Below are positions 22,098 to 27,915 of a stretch of DNA of 27,915 bases, piece by piece. Within the stretch, counting starts at the first letter, position 1; each line of letters begins with the position of its first letter. The translations under genes and the position numbers were made by a program. The notes beneath the pieces were generated by a model. That model was not told where the DNA came from and made no database searches. It saw only the letters and a list, made by a program, of their open reading frames with translations. Source of the stretch: DASUBV01 sp035763085 (GTDB taxonomy: Bacteria; Actinomycetota; Actinomycetes; Streptosporangiales; Streptosporangiaceae); assembly GCA_035763085.1 (NCBI GenBank), contig DASUBV010000353.1, positions 1 through 27,915 of the forward strand. The letters are read 5' to 3'.

Positions 22098-23013
22098 CGG
22101 AATGCTCAGGGTCGGCCTGTTCCCGCCCTTCGGACTGGTCGAGCGGGACCCAGAAGCGGCACGCTCGTTCCTGACCCGTATCGCCGCAGCAGGCCTGGAC
22201 CACGTGTGCTGCGCCGACCATGTCAGCTTCGTCGGCGGGCTCGGGACCGACGGACTCATCCAGGCCACCGCGCTCGCGCTGCTGCATCCGGCGCTGCCGG
22301 TCTACACCGGCCTGTACCTGCTGCCGCTGCGCCACCCGGTACCGGTCGCCCGGCAGCTCGCCGACATCGGGCAGCTCGCGCCCGGCCGGCTCATCTTCGC
22401 AGTCGGAATCGGCGGCGAAGACCGGCACGAGGTACAGATCTGCGGCGTGGACCCGGCCACCCGCGGCCGCCGGATGAATGAGTCGCTGCAGATTCTGCGG
22501 GAGCTGCTGACCGGTGCGCCAGTCACCTTCCGCGGCGAGTTCTTCGACCTCGACGCGGCGGTGATCGCGCCGGCCCCGCCCGCCATTCCCATCATCATCG
22601 GCGGCCGGTCGGATGCCGCGATCCGGCGCGCCGGGCGGCTGGGCGACGGCTGGCTGGGCATCTGGAACTCGCCGCGGCGGTTCGCCGCCGCCGTCGAGCT
22701 GGCCGCCGGGGAAGCCGGCCAGGCCGGCCGGCCCGCGCCGGCCCGGCACGGGATGCAGGTCTGGTGCGGGATCGCCGGGTCGCGGGAGGCCGCCCGGGCA
22801 TGCCTGGCGCCGACGATGGAAGCGTTCTACGGACTGCCGTTCGAGCGCTTCGAGCGGTACTGCCCGTACGGGACGGCCGCCGACGTGGCCGAGTTCCTGG
22901 CTCCCTATGTAGCCGCGGGCTGCGCGGAGTTCAGCCTCATCCCGCAGTCCCCCGATCATGATCTGGCCATCGACGGCGCGGCCGAGGTGAAACGCCTGCT
23001 GGGCGCGGCATGA
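22090..23013 (+). CDS. LLM-class flavin/F420-dependent oxidoreductase
   Basis: This 307-residue TIM-barrel enzyme of the luciferase-like superfamily shows GLDHVCCADHVSFVGG (37-52), PVPVARQLADIGQLAPGRLIFAVGIGGEDRHE (82-113) and PIIIGGRSDAAIRRAGRLGDGWLG, all characteristic of F420-type members. GGAGAG lies about 5 nt before the ATG, inside the end of the methyltransferase gene (8-nt overlap). The coupling suggests the two act on related compounds. Known LLM enzymes include flavin-dependent dimethyl sulfide and alkanesulfonate monooxygenases, so a role in sulfur metabolism is possible, but the sequence looks closer to F420 enzymes of unknown substrate. Confidence 0.87.
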   Translation: MSNGMLRVGLFPPFGLVERDPEAARSFLTRIAAAGLDHVCCADHVSFVGGLGTDGLIQATALALLHPALPVYTGLYLLPLRHPVPVARQLADIGQLAPGRLIFAVGIGGEDRHEVQICGVDPATRGRRMNESLQILRELLTGAPVTFRGEFFDLDAAVIAPAPPAIPIIIGGRSDAAIRRAGRLGDGWLGIWNSPRRFAAAVELAAGEAGQAGRPAPARHGMQVWCGIAGSREAARACLAPTMEAFYGLPFERFERYCPYGTAADVAEFLAPYVAAGCAEFSLIPQSPDHDLAIDGAAEVKRLLGAA

Positions 23014-23061
23014 CGGCCGCGATTCAGACGCGCCAGCGGACGAAACGGTGACCGGCCCGGC

Positions 23062-23200
23062 CGGCCGCATGTAATGACGGGCTGGCGGCTGGGCCCGGGA
23101 GGGCCGCAAGCTGCTGGCCAGGTCGGCGCTCTTTACCGCCGGCCGGGACCTGGCCAGCCTCGGGCTGGCCCCCTGGATCCAGCTAGCGGACATGGACGGT
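23062..23200 (+). pseudogene. Remnant of a hotdog-fold thioesterase
   Basis: Translated in the frame starting at 23068, the DNA reads HVMTGWRLGP. Near 23093-23102 the reading must shift frame to continue as EGRKLLARSALFTAGRDLAS and then LGLAPWIQL (from about 23099). Together these resemble the C-terminal half of acyl-CoA-thioesterase-like hotdog proteins (the pattern HVVTGW...GRKLLA.SALF..DG.L.A.A.ATWI). There is no upstream half, no start codon and one frameshift, so I regard it as a decayed gene fragment. The second frame continues open into the deacetylase gene, so it could be mistaken for an N-terminal extension of that protein. The identification is from memory of the family. Confidence 0.45.
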
Positions 23201-23275
23201 CGGCCGTTAACGCAGGCTACTCAGGCCGCGCGACGCCCGTTAGGCTCGGAACCCGCCAACCCGGAGGAGGAGCCC

Positions 23276-24097
23276 ATGGTGAAGCCGGCTGCCGTCTTCC
23301 CGTCCTGGCCTGGCGATGCCGAGGTCGCCGTTGCCCTGACCTTCGACGTGGACGGCGCGGCGCCGTGGCTCAGCGAAGGGCCGGAGTACGCGCGGCGGCT
23401 GACCATGCTCTCGCAGGGCGAGTTCGGCCCCGGCCGCGGCCTGGTCCGGGTGCTGGACCTGCTGGCCAACCGCGGCATCCCGGCCACCTTCTACGTGCCC
23501 GGCCACACCGCCGACCAGCACCCCGGGGCCATCGCCGCCATCCTGGAGGCCGGGCACGAGGTAGGCCACCACGGCTACCTGCATCGCGGCAGTGACCCGC
23601 TCGACGCCGCGGACCAGCGCATCGAGCTGGAGCAGGGCCTGACCGCGCTGGCCAAGCACGGCATCCAGCCAGCTGGCTACCGGTCGCCGGGGTGGGAGCT
23701 GACCACCGAGACACTGGGCATGCTCGCCGAACTGGGCTTCTCCTACGACAGCAGCCTGATGGCCGACGACCGGCCCTACTGGGAAGACAGCGGCGGCCAG
23801 CCATTCCTGGAGATCCCCGGTCACTGGAGCCTGTGCGACTGGCCGTACTTCGGGTACACGGCCTACCACGGCGGCTTGCTGGCTGACCCGGCCGCGGTCG
23901 AGCGGAGCTGGCTGGAGGAGTTCGAGTCGGCTCGGCAGGACCGCCGGGCCGTCACCTACACGATGCACCCCGAGGCGATCGGCCGCGGCTACCTGCTGCG
24001 GATGCTGGATCGGGTGATCTCGGGGATGACGACCCGCGGCCGGCCATGGTTCGCTACCCACGCCCAGATCGCCGAGCTGGCTGGCCAGCCCGACTGA
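23276..24097 (+). CDS. NodB/CE4-type polysaccharide deacetylase family protein
   Basis: This 273-residue protein has the NodB-fold metal-site motifs: TFDVD (22-26, with the base and metal aspartates) and HHGYLH (98-103, with His99 and His103 as ligands). A later YRSPGWEL arginine segment is also present. There is no signal peptide or membrane anchor, so it probably acts in the cytoplasm, like the PgdA/allantoinase-type or cyclic-imide-hydrolase-type members rather than wall-exported deacetylases. The start at 23276 is set by GGAGGAGG (23263-23270), 5 nt upstream. The upstream frame is open but appears to be a pseudogene remnant. The substrate is unknown. Confidence 0.87.
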   Translation: MVKPAAVFPSWPGDAEVAVALTFDVDGAAPWLSEGPEYARRLTMLSQGEFGPGRGLVRVLDLLANRGIPATFYVPGHTADQHPGAIAAILEAGHEVGHHGYLHRGSDPLDAADQRIELEQGLTALAKHGIQPAGYRSPGWELTTETLGMLAELGFSYDSSLMADDRPYWEDSGGQPFLEIPGHWSLCDWPYFGYTAYHGGLLADPAAVERSWLEEFESARQDRRAVTYTMHPEAIGRGYLLRMLDRVISGMTTRGRPWFATHAQIAELAGQPD

Positions 24098-24156
24098 GGC
24101 TGATGCGAGCGCGGCTGATGCGGACGAGACTGCGCGGCCGAGGCGCGGCTGAGGTG

Positions 24157-24174
24157 CGCGACGCGGCCGTCGCG
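24157..24174. terminator. Hairpin between convergent genes
   Basis: CGCGAC-gcggcc-GTCGCG is a perfect 6-bp stem between the convergent deacetylase and AraC genes. It could act in both directions. There is no U-tract. Confidence 0.4.
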
Positions 24175-24190
24175 ACGGTCAGGCGCGGCG

Positions 24191-25009
24191 CTAGTGACTT
24201 GCTCGGTAGCGACCAGGCGTGGTCCCGATGATGCCGGTGAAGGCCGCGATGAAGCTGCTGGGGTTTGACCATCCGCAGGCATGAGCGACGTGGGTCGTGT
24301 CGTGGCCGTCGGCGAGCAGGACGAGCGCGTGATAGACGCGTAGCTGGGTGCGCCACTGATAGAAGGTCATGCCCAGCTCGCCGTGGAAGAGCCGGCTGAG
24401 CGTGCGGGCGCTGGCTCCGATCGCCTGCCCGAGCTCGGCCAGCGACGAGTTGTCGGCAGGCTGCTCGTACAGCACCTGCGCAATGGCCTGCAGCCGGTCA
24501 TCGCGTGGCTCTGGCAGCTGCAGTGGCTGCTCTCGTGCTTCGGGGAGCTCGTCGACCAGCACCCGGCGGAGCCGAGCGCGCGCGGCGCGGTCGTAATTGC
24601 CTGCGGCGGGATCGTTGCCCGCGGCGGGATCGTAGTTGCGCGGGCCCGTGAGGGTGAGCAGGATCTCGCGGGCCAGGCCGGAGACCAGGAACACGGCGGG
24701 ATGGCCGGGCACGAGCCGGGCCAGGGAGGACGGCAGGAAGAGAATCCGCATGTCGGTGTGGCTGTGCGCGTGGTGGTAGTGCGTGAACCCGGCGGGGGTC
24801 CAGGCGACGCGATTGGCCGGAACTATCGATACGCCGCGTTCGGTGTGCACGGACAGGACGCCACGGGCGGCGTACACCAGGTGCCCACGCGGATGGGCCT
24901 GAACCGGGCTTGAGCCTCCGGACGGCCACAGATGCACCCCTCCGGATGGCCAGAGATGTGATCTCGCACCGGACAAACCGGACTCCGGAGGTTGGCGGCC
25001 AGCGAGCAT
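24191..25009 (-). CDS. AraC-family transcriptional regulator with cupin sensor
   Basis: Read from the ATG at 25009, the 272-residue protein has an N-terminal cupin-like domain. It contains HPRGHLVYAARGVLSVHT and VPANRVAWTPAGFTHYHHAHSHTDMRILFL. A C-terminal double helix-turn-helix follows (LAELGQAIGASARTLSRLFHGELGMTFYQWRTQLRVYHALVLLADG, then VAHACGWSNPSSFIAAFTGIIGTTPGRYR), the standard AraC signature. The frame is open further upstream to 25363, but that part overlaps the divergent dehydrogenase and is repeat-derived, so 25009 is the best start; its ribosome site is weak. Two in-frame duplications lie in the protein (HLWPSGG twice; a DPAAGN repeat). It probably controls the divergent dehydrogenase. 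Confidence 0.85.
   Translation of the reverse strand: MLAGRQPPESGLSGARSHLWPSGGVHLWPSGGSSPVQAHPRGHLVYAARGVLSVHTERGVSIVPANRVAWTPAGFTHYHHAHSHTDMRILFLPSSLARLVPGHPAVFLVSGLAREILLTLTGPRNYDPAAGNDPAAGNYDRAARARLRRVLVDELPEAREQPLQLPEPRDDRLQAIAQVLYEQPADNSSLAELGQAIGASARTLSRLFHGELGMTFYQWRTQLRVYHALVLLADGHDTTHVAHACGWSNPSSFIAAFTGIIGTTPGRYRASH
24597..24652. repeat. In-frame tandem repeat in the AraC linker
   Basis: A roughly 18-bp GCGGCGGGATCGTTGCCC-like unit is repeated, giving YDPAAGNDPAAGNYDRAA between the sensor and DNA-binding domains. Length variation here would alter only the linker. Confidence 0.6.
24913..24960. repeat. Imperfect 24-bp tandem repeat near the AraC N-terminus
   Basis: Two copies of a unit starting CTCCGG(A)(T/C)GGCCA give SHLWPSGG and VHLWPSGG in the AraC protein. 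It is a local duplication; the residues lie ahead of the cupin domain. Confidence 0.65.
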
Positions 25010-25130
25010 AACTTGGCACTCTACCGGTGGCCAGCCGCATTGCCTTCTGGCGACAGTGGACTCATGCGCAAGGAACTTCACCCAGACAGCACCAGCAACA
25101 CGGCGCTCGGCGGAGCGACCTGCCCCTGCC

Positions 25131-25210
25131 TCCCGGACCCCTCGGGCCTTCCTGACCCCTCGGATCTCCCGGACTCCTCGGATCTTGCTGGCCTCCCGAG
25201 CCTCCCGGCG
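25131..25210. repeat. Roughly 18-bp degenerate tandem repeats before the dehydrogenase
   Basis: Imperfect copies of a CTCCCGGACCCCTCGGAT-like unit lie directly before the dehydrogenase ATG at 25214. In the dehydrogenase frame they would read PDPSGLPDPSDLPDSSDL, so an N-terminal extension from an ATG at 25064 is possible. No ribosome site favours it, and the family normally begins at 25214. Confidence 0.6.
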
Positions 25211-25213
25211 ACC

Positions 25214-26191
25214 ATGCGGGCGGCGGTCTGCGTCCGGGCGGGTGCCCCGGAGGTGCTGGAGATCCGTGAGCTGCCAGTGCCAGCAGTCCGGGAGGCCTGG
25301 AGCCTGGTGCAGGTGAAGGGCGCGGGCCTGAACCGGTCCGAGCTGAGGACCCGCCAGGGGCATTCCCCGAACGTGACATTCCCGCGTGTGCTGGGGATCG
25401 AGTGCGTGGGAGTCGTGGCCGCCTCGACCGACCCCCTGCTGCCGGACGGGACGACCGTGGCGGCGGTAATGGGTGAGATGGGACGGGAGTTCGACGGCGG
25501 CTATGCCGAGTATGCGCTGCTGCCGAACTCGCTGCTGATTCCGGTCACCACCACGCTGCCCTGGGACGTCCTGGCCGCGCTGCCCGAGACGTACCTGACA
25601 GCACAGGGCTCGCTGGACGCGCTGGGGGTCATGCCAGGTAGCGGGGGACGGTTGCTGATCCGCGGCGGGACCTCATCGGTCGGGATGGCTGCCGCGTCAA
25701 TCGCGTCCGGCTACGGTGTCACGACCGCGGCCACGACCCGGCGGCCGGGCAGGATCGACGCGCTGATCGCGGCAGGTGTCGACTATCCGCTCGTCGACGA
25801 CGGCGGATCACTGACGGCGAGCGTGCACGCGGTCTGGCCCGAGGGCCCGGACTATGTTCTGGATCTCGTCGGGACGAGCACGGCGGCGGACTCGCTGCGC
25901 CTGGTCCGTCGTGGCGGGACCGTGTGCATGGCGGGCTCGCTCAGCGGGTGGGTGATCCCCGGCTTCGAGCCGATAGCGACGATCCCGTCCGGAACCAGGC
26001 TCACGGCCTTCCACAGTGACAGCGTCAAGGGAAGCGCGGGCACGACAGCGTTGCAGCGAATCATCCGCGAAGTCGAGGCCGGCGTCTACCGACCCGGCAT
26101 CGGCCGTGTCTTCGGCCTGGACGACATCGTCGCGGCCCACCGTTGCATGGAGGACAACCGGGCCGCCGGGAAGCTTGTCCTCGTGCTCTAG
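25214..26191 (+). CDS. Zinc-free medium-chain dehydrogenase, quinone-oxidoreductase type
   Basis: This 325-residue protein is a medium-chain dehydrogenase/reductase starting MRAAVCVRAGAPEVLEIRELPVP, the usual first strand. The GAGLNRSELRTRQGHSP and FPRVLGIECVGVV segments form the N-terminal catalytic fold. GGRLLIRGGTSSVGMAAASIA (144-164) is the nucleotide-binding loop, in a form normally specific for NADPH. The cysteines of the structural and catalytic zinc sites are missing, as in quinone/enone reductases. The C-terminus DDIVAAHRCMEDNRAAGKLVLVL is conserved. It probably reduces quinones or reactive enones. It is divergent from the AraC gene, the likely regulator. The start at 25214 is chosen by homology; 25064 is an alternative. 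Confidence 0.88.
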   Translation: MRAAVCVRAGAPEVLEIRELPVPAVREAWSLVQVKGAGLNRSELRTRQGHSPNVTFPRVLGIECVGVVAASTDPLLPDGTTVAAVMGEMGREFDGGYAEYALLPNSLLIPVTTTLPWDVLAALPETYLTAQGSLDALGVMPGSGGRLLIRGGTSSVGMAAASIASGYGVTTAATTRRPGRIDALIAAGVDYPLVDDGGSLTASVHAVWPEGPDYVLDLVGTSTAADSLRLVRRGGTVCMAGSLSGWVIPGFEPIATIPSGTRLTAFHSDSVKGSAGTTALQRIIREVEAGVYRPGIGRVFGLDDIVAAHRCMEDNRAAGKLVLVL

Positions 26192-26266
26192 CCGCTCGTC
26201 AGGCACAGCTGGTCACCGAGCGACGCTTCAGGCATCGGCACGGCTGGCCGCCGGGCGGACGCCGCA

Positions 26267-27127
26267 TCACTCAGGAGGCAGCGGCGCGAAGTCGGCCGGG
26301 CGGCCCCCGGCGCGGGCGGCCAGGGCGGCGGGCAGGTCCGGGTTGTCGAAGGAGTCGTCCATCAGCTCGATGGCCCGGCGGATGGCCTCGTCGGCCGAGG
26401 TGTCGAGACCCGCGTAGACCTGGGCCTTGACGGCGGCCATCGAGTACGGCGAGCTCGTCTGCGCCAGCCGGGTCGCGTAGGCGACCGCGTCGTCGAGCAC
26501 CGACCCGGTGCTGACGTACTGGACCAGGCCGATCCGCTCGGCCTCGGCACCGGTGATCGCGCGCGCGGTCAGCAGCAGGTCCATCGACCAGGCGGTCCCG
26601 ATGGCCCGCGGCAGCAGCCAGGCCAGGCCATACTCGGCGACCAGGCCCAGCCGCGCGAAGGTCGTGCTGATCTTCGCGTCGGCGGCCGCGAAACGGATGT
26701 CGCTGCCCATCATGTACCCGAAGCCGATGCCCGCGACCGGACCGTTGACGGCCGCAATGACGGGCTTGCGGATGCGGAAGGCGACCGTCGGCAGGTCTTC
26801 CGCAGGGACGACGAAACGGCGGATGGCCGCACCGCCCTGGGAAAGCCTGGTGAGGTCGGCACCGGAGCAGAAGCCGCGCCCGGCGCCGGTCACGACCACG
26901 ACACGCACGCCGGGATCGGCGTCGGCTGCGCGCAGCGCCGCCCCGTACGCGCGAGCCATTGGATAGGTGATGGCATTGAGCACTGCGGGACGGTTGAGGG
27001 TGACGATGGCGACAGGACCAGCCTGCGAGACCAGGATCTCGGGCGAATCCGTCTCAGAACTCTTGTCACCGGCTGACGGTGCAGCAGCCTGGCTGGCCGA
27101 TTCCGGGCTTGCTCCGGCTGCCGTCAT
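26267..27127 (-). CDS. Crotonase-family (enoyl-CoA hydratase/isomerase) protein
   Basis: This 286-residue crotonase has a roughly 30-residue polar N-terminal tail, then ILVSQAGPVAIVTLNRPAVLNAI. The oxyanion-hole segments are GFCSGADL (86-93) and GPVAGIGFGYMMGSD (129-143). The two catalytic glutamates of true hydratases (as in GGGCELAMMCD and GQPEILLG) are absent: the aligned residues are Gly and Phe. Instead E165 in GLVAEYGLAWLLPR occupies the position of the catalytic Asp of PaaG-like isomerases, so isomerase or other acyl-CoA activity is more likely. AAGGAG lies 5 nt before the ATG at 27127. It is divergent from another crotonase gene. Confidence 0.88.
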   Translation of the reverse strand: MTAAGASPESASQAAAPSAGDKSSETDSPEILVSQAGPVAIVTLNRPAVLNAITYPMARAYGAALRAADADPGVRVVVVTGAGRGFCSGADLTRLSQGGAAIRRFVVPAEDLPTVAFRIRKPVIAAVNGPVAGIGFGYMMGSDIRFAAADAKISTTFARLGLVAEYGLAWLLPRAIGTAWSMDLLLTARAITGAEAERIGLVQYVSTGSVLDDAVAYATRLAQTSSPYSMAAVKAQVYAGLDTSADEAIRRAIELMDDSFDNPDLPAALAARAGGRPADFAPLPPE

Positions 27128-27218
27128 GATGTCTCCTTGCCCGCTGTCCGACCGGGACTGTGCCCAGAGGCCAGTGTGCCAGCGATTGCCGGGGGCGGAC
27201 ATCACCGCCCGCGCGCGG

Positions 27219-27230
27219 TACAAATCAAGC
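27219..27230 (+). promoter_or_regulatory. Probable leaderless promoter of the plus-strand crotonase
   Basis: TACAAA (27219-27224) lies 6 nt before the ATG at 27231, with CGGACA at 27196-27201 as a fair -35 at 17-nt spacing. No Shine-Dalgarno precedes the ATG. The 103-bp gap holds the control regions for both divergent crotonase genes. Confidence 0.35.
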
Positions 27231-27915
27231 ATGACTGACGACCTGGCTCTCCTGGACCGGCCCGCGCCGGGCGTGGCCGTGCTCACGCTGAACCGCCCGG
27301 CCAAGTACAACGCGCTGTCCGGGGCACTGCTCACGGCAGCCGACCGGCGGCTGGCGGAACTCGCAGCCGAGGCCAGCCGCGGAGAGCTGCGCGCGCTGGT
27401 ACTGACCGGCGCCGATCCCGCATTCTGCGCCGGGCTGGACCTGACCGAGCTCGGCCGGCCTGATGCGTTCCCGCCGGGTGCGCTGCGGCTGCTGTTCGAG
27501 TTCCCGGTCCCGGTGCTCGGGGCCATCAACGGAGTAGCGGTGACGGGCGGGCTGGAGATCGCGCTGGCCTGCGACTTCCGGATCGGCAGCGAGCGGGCCC
27601 GGTTCGCGGACACGCACGCGCGGGTGGGCGTGACGCCGGCCTGGGGCCTGACCGCGCGGCTGCCGCAGGCGGTCGGCCAGGCCTGGGCCCGCCAGATGTC
27701 GTTCACCGGCGACTTCGTGGACGCGGCCACGGCGCTGCGGATCGGGCTGCTGAATGAGGTCGTCCCGCACGGCGACCTGCTGGACCGGGCCGTCCAGCTG
27801 GCCGTCAGCCTCACCTCGACCGACGCGGGTACGGCCGGGCGGATCCGCGAGCTGTACGGCCTCAGCCGCGACCAGTCCGGCATGGCGGCCCTGGCCCGCG
27901 AGCAGGAACTGGCCG
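27231..27915 (+). CDS. Crotonase-family protein (partial, runs off the right edge)
   Basis: An ATG at 27231 opens a frame with no stop to the window end (228 codons seen; the family averages about 260). It reads MTDDLALLDRPAPGVAVLTL, then NRPAKYNALS. AFCAGLDLTEL (65-75) and NGVAVTGGLEIALACDFRI (100-118) are the oxyanion-hole segments, and E109 matches the first hydratase glutamate. The second glutamate (of the GQPEILLG pattern) is replaced by His in ADTHARVGVTPAWGLTARLP, a variant common in actinobacterial EchA-like proteins. It is probably an acyl-CoA hydratase or relative of uncertain reaction. The C-terminus is missing from the window. Confidence 0.88.
   Translation, partial: MTDDLALLDRPAPGVAVLTLNRPAKYNALSGALLTAADRRLAELAAEASRGELRALVLTGADPAFCAGLDLTELGRPDAFPPGALRLLFEFPVPVLGAINGVAVTGGLEIALACDFRIGSERARFADTHARVGVTPAWGLTARLPQAVGQAWARQMSFTGDFVDAATALRIGLLNEVVPHGDLLDRAVQLAVSLTSTDAGTAGRIRELYGLSRDQSGMAALAREQELA

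Noticed and set aside
25010..25363. Upstream extension of the AraC protein
   Set aside because: It is Arg-rich, derived from tandem repeats, and overlaps the start of the divergent dehydrogenase.
26193..26222. CGCTCG...CGAGCG stem between dehydrogenase and crotonase genes
   Set aside because: The loop is about 18 nt and the stem only 6 bp, too weak to call a terminator.
1..27915. Mobile elements, CRISPR arrays, tRNA or rRNA genes
   Set aside because: No transposase or integrase, regularly spaced repeats, cloverleaf-like sequence or rRNA-like stretch was recognised on either strand.

Overview
The window is high-GC DNA from an actinobacterium, probably a filamentous, streptomycete-like soil lineage. 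The evidence is the strong G/C bias at third codon positions, frequent GTG starts, ATGA/GTGA start-stop overlaps, two LLM-class (F420/FMN-type) oxidoreductases, a large SARP/BTAD-ATPase regulator, an ECF sigma factor and a sugar ABC operon without its own ATPase. The genus cannot be fixed from the sequence. No rRNA, tRNA, CRISPR array, prophage or insertion sequence was seen. The region looks like ordinary chromosome made of small regulator-plus-target modules.

Layout. (1) 1-50: the first codons of a leftward gene, with a promoter, palindrome and ribosome site at 58-130. (2) 269-1871: a MarR regulator divergent from a DMT/EamA permease around an AT-rich control region. (3) 1931-3791: a leftward TetR regulator followed by an LLM oxidoreductase. 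The oxidoreductase start codon overlaps the end of a 17-residue leader ORF that carries the strong Shine-Dalgarno. (4) 3820-5934: a perfect 26-bp TetR-type operator and a divergent MFS transporter with a large extracytoplasmic insert. (5) 6120-10701: a 1023-residue SARP/BTAD-ATPase regulator and a BBE-like flavoenzyme. SARP-style direct repeats lie just in front of the flavoenzyme. (6) 10708-17244: a LacI repressor divergent from a sugar-binding lipoprotein, two permeases and a GH42 beta-galactosidase, with matching LacI-type operators before both transcription units. (7) 17383-20046: a small membrane-anchored protein of unknown function, then an ECF sigma factor overlapping a membrane-anchored repeat protein. 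(8) 20135-23013: an alpha/beta-hydrolase-LuxR fusion, a MddA-type methanethiol methyltransferase and an overlapping LLM oxidoreductase. (9) 23062-24097: a decayed hotdog-thioesterase remnant and a NodB-type deacetylase. (10) 24191-26191: an AraC regulator divergent from a quinone-oxidoreductase-type dehydrogenase. (11) 26267-27915: two divergent crotonase-family genes, the second cut by the window edge.

The best-supported regulatory logic is the LacI/galactoside module, which has a full promoter, twin operators and a hairpin-rich leader. Next come the SARP-flavoenzyme pair, the TetR palindrome and a candidate leaderless, self-activating ECF promoter. The most novel biology is probably (a) the ECF sigma factor coupled to a large extracytoplasmic partner without a zinc anti-sigma motif, and (b) the possible volatile-sulfur module of LuxR-hydrolase, MddA and LLM oxidoreductase. 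No intergenic stretch exceeds 300 bases.
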